A stretch of DNA of 64,000 nt, from assembly GCA_037447655.1 (NCBI GenBank), contig JBBHKE010002200.1, positions 1-64,000 of the forward strand. Reading direction: 5' to 3'. The translations under genes and the position numbers were made by a program. The notes under the pieces were generated by a model, which saw only the letters and a list, made by a program, of their open reading frames with translations, made no database searches and had not been told where the DNA came from. Below are positions 13,101 to 22,100 of this stretch, piece by piece. Numbering within the stretch: the first letter of the stretch is position 1; each line of letters starts with the position of its first letter. Source of the DNA: Zygnema cylindricum (taxonomy: Eukaryota; Streptophyta; Zygnematophyceae; Zygnematales; Zygnemataceae).

Positions 13101-16100
13101 AACTCTACCGAGACTAGTTAGATGCTCTACCAAACCCTAAAAAACCCTAAAAACCCCAAAAAAATCCCAAAAATTGGGAGGCAGATAAAAGGGTTCTCAG
13201 ATATCTTGTTGAAACTAGAAATCTATGGTTCACACAGAGAGGGGACAAGGTCCACATAAGTACATGTCGTGATGCATGTCATGGGGATGTTCCCAGTAGA
13301 ACGTCCACCAAAGGGTATGTTATCTAGATTGGGCAAGGAACCTGATGCTGGAGTAGCAAGCTCTAAAAGGTCACAGCTCAATCTAAAACGGAAGCTGAAT
13401 ACATGGCTGCCATGTGGCAGTCAAAGAACTACTGTGGAGGAAAGCATTCCTCCAAGAGTGAAGGGCTCTTGCAACAGGGAACTCAGATCATGTGGTTTGA
13501 GAATCAAGCAACCATATCAGCGGCCACCAACCCATCTCACCACTTTAAGAGCAAGCACATGGGCATAAGGTTGTATTTTGGACAAGAGAAAGATTTTCAA
13601 AGATCATCAAACTCAGCTTTCTACTTGATGAGAAAATAATTGCCGATTAGCTTTCCCAGCCCCTAATTTGGATTAACGTCGGTATGCATGTGGTCTCAGT
13701 GAGTAAATCTTCTAAGGCTTAAGGGGAGCACTGTAGAAGTAAACTTTAGTAAGTTTTCGATTGAGTGAGATAGAGCTAGGCACTATAATTTAGTTGGACT
13801 ACCTATTGCTAACTTCTAACCAGACTTAGTGTGAAAGTAGGAAGTACAATTATAAACTATTTTCACGTGAAAGGACAGAAACAAACAAACGGCCGCAAAT
13901 GAATATCGACGTGAAACTCGTATTCTGGAAATTCCGGGAAACGAAATTATAATGGCTTGGATTAAAGGGACCTGTTTTGTCCAGTAAGGAAATTCCAGGT
14001 ACAGCTTAAAAAAACCTCCGAGACCACACTGTACAAAGTGTTCTTCACGATTCTCTAGTAAGTAAGGAAAAACCGGGAAAGGATAGAATATAAATTGAGT
14101 CTGAATTTCCCGAAAAAATAAGAGAATGTACATTTCGGAGACAGAGTAAAATGTTGCACCAAGTGCTGTCTGAAGGAACATCTGTGAGGTGCTTTTGCGT
14201 GCCGTTGTATCTGTATTAGCTGATATTTTTGCATGTTTGTTTAGCTGAGTGGAAATCACTACCATATAATTTCAGGTCCCTCTTTCACTTAGATAGTTAG
14301 ACCTGGCAGCATAAAGTTGTCTGTTTGCAATTCAAATTTGGGTGACTTTCTATAAGGAATTACGTCTGGAGATTTTGCAAGTGCTACACAAGAATCACAG
14401 GAATTACATTTCTATGATCTTTTAGAATTTATTGAACGAAGAAGCGAGTGTCTTCCCATTCTTCAGTCCACTCCGGGCAGACGCCACAATAAGTTTGCTT
14501 GAATTCTGGGGGGAAGTACAGCAAATTTGGTCAAGTGTAAAGAAAAAAATTGAAGTTATGTCTTCAAAAACTACGAGATGTAGTGATTTACAAAGTTTGA
14601 ATAATGGGAGACATAAAAATTTTGTGACGGGGAAGAACTACATTAGAGAGGAAATGAGGCGCAAGTAATCATGAAACATTTTGAGAGATTGTTAAATTAG
14701 TATTTGTTTTTTTCCATAAAGGCGTTAGCTTCATTATCAATGGTTCGGATTTCAAATTTATAGAAATTCGTTATTATAATTCATGCAGGATGCATATTAT
14801 ATCCACTAAAAATTAAATACACATACAATTTGATTACAATCTTGTTCTCGCAAACTACTCGAAGCCAGCTGCACACTTCCTTTGAAGATTTCCATGTTGA
14901 AAGTCTGTTAGATTGGTCGATCAGCCCATCTTTGAGTTGCAGCAAAATGCTTCCTGGTCCCACATCATCCATTAAAAATCTTCAATATACCTCCTTGTTC
15001 ATTCGCTAAGAGCTCTTTACTTGCATTGCTATGAAAATTTCGCCATTTTTTGGCAGGACATAAATACAACTATAGCTGTGGAAATTTCTGACATGATGGT
15101 CATCATGCTAACCATGATCCGAAAAACTAGACATTTATAATTTAACATAGAGTATCATTGATATGATTATAATAAAAGGTTAAAAAATAACAGGTTCCTA
15201 TGTGTAATAGACTGATACCTATTTTTTTTTCCAAATTGTCACCTGTTTGATGTTATACTCTTCATCTATAGAAGCGATCCAAATCGTCACTCGATCTTTT
15301 TCCAGCGATATTATATCCTTCTATTTTAAGTTTTCATTGAATGGTGTGTGCAATGTATGTTTTTTTAAATGGTCCGGGCCGTCGATAAAGTTCTCTTTTA
15401 GTATGTTAACATTTTTTTTTTAATAAATTAAAACAGGTTTTCCATCCGTCATCATTAGAAAACTATGACAATGCGCAGGAGATTTCAACGAACCCTGACG
15501 ACTGAAGCATACATACTCACTGCAGTTTTTTCTATCTTGGTTTCAAAAAAAAAAGAGAATAAGAATGTGCATAATTTTAATTGGAACAACTAGACACTTG
15601 TCGATTTGAATTGATTTTGGCTGATATCCGTTTGTTTAGAGTACTAGTTAAAATTAAAATGGGAAAGGTGCAAAATGTGGTGGAAAATGAGAAGGTTGGT
15701 GGCATATAAGAACATGAAAAATCGGAAAGTTAGAACTTAGAATAAATAAATGAAACCAACAAAATAACTAAAGTGAGGGCGGAGGGGGTGAAGGGAGAGT
15801 AGGTACTACGAGCTAAGAAATGATAGAATAACCTATTACCTGGTGTTGATGGTGGTGGTGGCGAACTTTGAGGAAGAGGACTCCATGAAGAAGGTGGAGG
15901 ATTTGGAGGAGGTGAAGAAGGTTGAAACTTTGGTGGGTTGGGAGGTGAGGAGGGAGGTGGTCGGGGAGGTTGCTTAGGGGGGGGTGGAGGAGGGCGGCGG
16001 GGAGGCGGTCTAGAAAGGGGGGGAGGACGAGGGGTTGGTGAAAGAAGAGAGGAAGGAGGGGGCGAATAAAAGGTTGAAGGGGTTGGAGGGGGGGGAGGAG

Positions 16101-19100
16101 AGGAGAGAGGAGGCGGAGACGGAGGAGAGACACGAGAGGGAGGAGGGGCCGGGGAAGGGGGTGGAGAAGAGGAAGAAGGGGGCGGAGATTGGGGCGGTGG
16201 TGACTGCGACACTACAAAAAAATGAAAGAAGAAGCCCCATCGTCAGGCAAGCCATGTCTTACCACATGAACATCAATGCTTTCCAGAATGTGGAATTCTT
16301 TGAAGGTCCATTAGTGGCAAGCAATTTATTGTTTTGAAAACCATTTTTCTGTTGCAATCATTTCGAGGCAAGGTTGGAGGATTGAGAATGGGAGGAAGAT
16401 ACATAAAGGAAAAGAACTACGTGGAGAAGATAGGGGTAACAAGCTGAAGGGGAGGATAACATGGAGTTGTCGATGGCGTAGTTGATGAGGGATGTGAGAG
16501 AATAGGATTGGGGGTGGAGAGTGGACGACTTTGGGAAAAACAAGGTACAGAATATGCCGGTAATTTCTTATGTACATGTTTGAATCAACTCCCTATTTCG
16601 TCAAACAAACAGAATCTTTGAAATTTCAATACGGAAATCAATGTAAGATTTTGTTTCGACGAGACTAGTTCACTCCACGCGTTTCAGCTTAAAAAACTCG
16701 TAATCAACCTAGTTTACACTAAGTTACAAGTACCATAAGTGTGTATTTCAGAGAATTCGTCATAAAATATAGTCTGAATTGTTTCATGTCAGATTCTGTG
16801 TTGTGTATACCTCTATTATAACATACATATTGCTGTAGGTTTTATGCAATTGACAACTAATAATCACTATATAGCAACATCCAAAACAAATATGTTTAAC
16901 GTATTAATTCTATGCATTTAACTTTTGGTCATCTACCAATTCTAAAAGGAAAAACATGACGACAAGCTTTGCACCTAATTAGGGTTTTTTTGGATTTTTA
17001 TTATTCAAACATAATTTTTTATTCATTTCTGTTTTTTATAAACATATACAGTGTTAGATAAGAATTTGTTTTTTGACGAAAGTCAAGTTTGCCTTTGCGT
17101 TGACATTCTGTTTTATGAGCTCTTTGACTTTCACTCGCTTAGCTGTCATGATCTTATTGGGCTACACATTGTTGAATGCTTGTCCAAACCAGGTAACTCA
17201 TTTATCTGTGGATTAACGAACCTCTTCAGATATTAAAAAGAGAAAATCGGTTAAGAAATTTGATCAACTGGCCTTCTAAAAAAAATTATTGCACGTTAAT
17301 CACAAATTGAAATCCAGTATATTTCTAGAAAAAAAACGACCATATGTAACTCGTGTATAAAAGTGAAAAGAAAATGAAAACAAAAAAAAAATGATATGGG
17401 GGACATTCCGTACATGCGAGTAGTTTCATATTTTCTACCTTTTCTCAGACCCCTTCCAATGTCAGCAATGCCTCCTCAACTCTTCCATGTTACCCCACGC
17501 AATTGCCTATCTAAACGAGATATACTCTCTCCAACATGAAATTTTACATAAAGGTTTGCGTTTGATGAAGAGATGGTGTTTTTTGATTGTTGAATGCGCT
17601 ATTCGCGCTTGGAAAATTTGTGACAGATATCACTGAGGTTTGGTGAATCAACACGTGAACTAGAAATGAAAAGTACAATAGTAGCGTGATGGTCAAGCCA
17701 AAGGACCAGATTTTTAAAATTATGATGCATACTTTAGAAAAGTACAAAAATTGCACAACAAGTTAAACAACAGTACGATTGCTTTAACTTAGATTGCAGG
17801 AAAGTACGATACAAATATTATAACTTAAAACATAGGAAATTCAGCTTTGTTTTACAATTTCAGGTTGATGGTTGTTAAGCAAATGTGATCATTAAGATCT
17901 TGCACCACAACTTTAAGATTCGTTGACCAATCAATTGTTTGAACAAGTGCGCTTCCATTTTCACTACAATTAGAGGAGGCACAGAAAGCTAGTGCATTAC
18001 ATACAACGACTAGCAAAAATATTGTGATTTACCTATGATCGAATTGCAATCGCTAGAGGAAACAGAAGCTATTCACATGCTTTCGAATGGGTTCAATACT
18101 ACCTGGGAAATTGCTGTCAAAGCTCCAAGATTGAATCCCATGAATGTCGACGCAGTCACTAGTTCCGGCGGAGAATCCAAGGTATGCCAGAGTAACTGTT
18201 TGGCACGTGGCGCAGGCAGATGGCCTCAACAACTCGCAAAGAGATTTCCTGTATGTAAGCAAAGGCGTTGGTGGCTTTGAATTCTGTTTGCTGATATACA
18301 CTTGCAAACTTTGACGTGTGCCATCATACTCCACCCATGCGTACTTGATGGAGAGACTGAAATCATCCAGAATAGTAGTTGTATTGTATACCACAGGCGC
18401 AAAAGCAAATTTTTCACGTATTCCCACGTATCTTCCAGGAGGATCGTAGCTGTTTCTCTTCGTGTCAAAGATAATGCTCACACTCCCCACAACAGGCTGA
18501 CCTGTGTACTGCAGTGCAAGTGCTTCACCTGATCCTCTCAATTTGGAAAAGTCAATGTTTGACCCAAGAATGGTGAAGGCAATGCCGTCGCCATGGCACA
18601 GTTTCTTGTTGCTGGAGATGCTGAAAGAGAACTGCGCGTTGAATGAAGCTGGTTGACACCCGCCAGTGCCACTATCTCGGAGAAGAGGGACCAGATTCCG
18701 ATAAAATGCTTGTCCAGCGTTGAAATAACTAGCCGGTGTAAGTTGAAGTCGGGGGTATACGAGTTGAGATGATCCACTTAAGGTAAAAAATGTAGATGAA
18801 TTGAAATCCGCAAATGAAAACGCAGTGTAACCTGGTGGATGACGTTTGGAAATTGGATAAGAAAAATACAGATAGAAACATATATGGCATTGTACAGCCA
18901 TATAGCCAAAAACATAATCTATCACAGATTCAGCTCTTGATACTATTACCATGGGTACAGGTTTCCACACAATATCTGGTAGGGCTCAGCACTTGGGGAT
19001 GTGTGTTTCTTTGACTAGACGTGAATTTAAACAGCAAAATACAGACAAGTGGGACAAAGCTTTAGCAGATTTTTTTCCTTCTCAATCTCATAAATAACAG

Positions 19101-22100
19101 TGTGAGACAAAATCAAACATAGGTAACGAAATACCGTTTTGTTTGGTTCATTCATGACGATGAGACACTAAATTTTGACATTCAAAACGAATGAACTGCA
19201 ATGAACATTATAGGAAAGAGCAATTTTGTAAAACAAATCCAACCATACTACAAGTTTTATAATATAAACCATAGGAAAGTAAAACTTTGTGCTGCAAGTT
19301 GGAGTTTGATTTGATATGAATTGAATATAGGTAAATGTTGAAGTTGGCATAAAGTTATTTTGGCGGAGAGATTTTTACTGTGACAATTTAATCGATAAAC
19401 TAATTGTGACGCTTGCAATGCGTAGTTTAAAGTGTTGTGCACACGCCTAATATTGTCGTTCGCGCAGAGCAGCTCACTTAGTGCGAAAGAAATGAAGTTA
19501 CACGACAAGGAAAAATTGTAGAAACTTCTTTCAAGATAATTCTTGAGAGTGAAATCATTATTAAGGGTAATTTATGCTTGTCCTACTCTAGGGTATTTCA
19601 CCTGAATTTTACGTCCCGTTACATTCATTTATTTGTCACTCGCCTGAATTTGCATGTACGGCTCTATTAGTCTATTTTTTCAAGAATGTCTCTGTTTGCA
19701 TCTATTTACTTACGCGCGTACTACAGTACCTTTTGTCTTTTGTGCACTACTGTTATTTTGCTCTATTACAAAAGATTAGATCCATTACTTCGATTTGGTT
19801 CCACGTATCTTTTGTTGTTCACTGCCCAGCGATAGTCGTAACATCAGATTTACGGATCTTCGAGTACAATGCATTTAAAGCGCACGATAAAATCCACACT
19901 AATTAGTATTGTGCGACTTTGTATAAAAGGATCTCTTCGAAGATCAAAAGAGTAAACTTTTTCAATCATCAAATGGGTTGAAAAGAAACAAATTTTCGCT
20001 CCTCCTACACAATAGCCTACAAAACCAGGTTTTCAAGGGAAAAGGTGCACATAAAGCCGCATTTCTTGCACCTATTCTGCCTGTAATCAAACCCTAATAC
20101 CAATCAACTCAACAAGATTCACGTTTTTTTTTCCGTACTAAACAAAGAATCAACACGGACTTAACCATTTACAATATGTAACATCTAAAATAAGAAACAC
20201 TACACCAGATCCCCATGTTTCTTACAAATCAAGTCAATATATACAGCAAGCTGGCAATTTTGACAGCCTGTCACGAGCATGGTGGATTCTAATAGTGACT
20301 AGGTTATCTGAACTCTACTATCTTGTTATGTACTCCTTAGATGGATATTTCAAATAATCTGATTATGGTGCGAATGCCCCGTTTACTGTGATTGACTTCT
20401 TTGCTAAACAAAATCCAACCAGCCCCTCGGAGTCAACCAAATAACCATCACATTTCGGCCCCATTAGGCCACTTTTCGGACCATTACAGGACCGATTACC
20501 CACTAAAGTTCAGATTTATGCCATTTTATTCGGAGCAGGGATTTATAAACGACCTAGTCATTGAAAGCTGGTCGTCATGTCTACCAATCATACTAAAGGA
20601 AACATAGCGCTGTTTCAATACGAAGAAAGCTAAACAAATGACTCAGCGATCAGTGTTGACATTTGCCTATCGCTACCTGTGAGCGGAAGGACGAAAGCGG
20701 TGAAAGGAAGCTAAAGGACCAATAGCTGTCCAAAAGCTAATTAACTTTTGCACAATCTAATTAAATCACATATTTTGCATGATTAGTTATTTTGGAAAAA
20801 TATTCATCACTTTTTATAACAAAGGAGTCAAAAAGAAACATATGATGCTCCGGAGCGAAGAGATACAACAAACGAACCACAAACAAAGTACTGGACCGAA
20901 ATTAGTGATTGAGAGAATCAATAGAAGAAGTCCGATGCATAGTAAACAAAACACTTACTTGGATTTTTCGTGTACAAATACCCAAAGCCCACTGTTAACC
21001 AAGCTGATCTATCGGCATTCGACTTTATCCAACATTTTGTTTCATTTTGAATCCTAAAGCCTGCACAGGTGCAGTCGTCTGCGCACTTGCTTTGGCATTC
21101 CGCCACGCTCGCATCGTAATAGGCGATGTCGTTTCCGGCCACGTCCGTGTTGGCGTAAGGCGTGTAGGCGTACAGAACATCCTTGCACGCTTGGCCATCT
21201 GCATGGTCAAATGGATCCGGGTGACAAATTGTTTAATATATGCTTCAGTCTAAATGGAAAGAAAGGAAATAAACATAGAAGTACGAAATGTAGCTTTTAC
21301 ATCGCGCCACTACCATATTTCTAAATCAATCCCCCCCCAGTTGGACTTTACATTTTTTTAATTTTGCGTACCATATAGCTAAGAATTCACGGGAAAAACT
21401 ACTCAAAATAATAGCAGTAGACATTCAGATCAAAACGAGAAATATTAATTAAAACACAAACGTCAGGAGGAATCGCCCTTTGCAACTGCTGACGTGTTGG
21501 AAAGTTTACCTTTTGCCATTCACTATCCTGTCCTTACTTAAAGCAGATTAAATGCGGGAAATGATGAACGCATGCGATGACGTGATGGATTACGATCAAT
21601 TTCTGTGATAGCGACAAGAAAATAGTTGAGCCTGTCTGCTCACATTCACTTGATATTGCATCTTCCAACTCACCATAGCCATAAACACGGACTTCGCAGA
21701 GTGAGAGTATTCTATTTGGACCACTTAGGCGTACCCAAACGTATCGCCCGGAGCTCAAGCATGTCTTTGTAAAGGGTCGTGCAGCCCCGGATCCATTGTA
21801 ATAATTGGCAGAGTCGCACTCTTTGTTTCCGTCCCTATCCCACCTTCGTTTGCTTGTTCCCACCCATACTTGAACCCCAATCATTCTTTCCAGACAACAG
21901 TTTACCCGGGCCCATAGCTCCACATTCTCAATTTGTGAGGATTTCCCGAGGTCCACCATCCACCAGGGGTCAGTTTCGCCATCATTGGTTGTCGCATTCA
22001 AATAGGTGTGTGAACAGCTGCCGCCGCTGAAAACTCCATTCACATCGCCGTCAACTGCAAAGTTTGCTGGATAGCGGACTCCACGACTGGCAAACGTGCT

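Noticed and set aside
16010-16255. Signal-peptide-like start at 16255
   Set aside because: The hydrophobic codons come from the pyrimidine tract before the acceptor TTTTTTGTAG, and the frame continues out of the Pro-rich frame.
15730-16337. Plus-strand Glu/Arg-rich frame opposite the Pro-rich exon
   Set aside because: Shadow of the minus-strand exon; splice sites and phase support the minus strand only.
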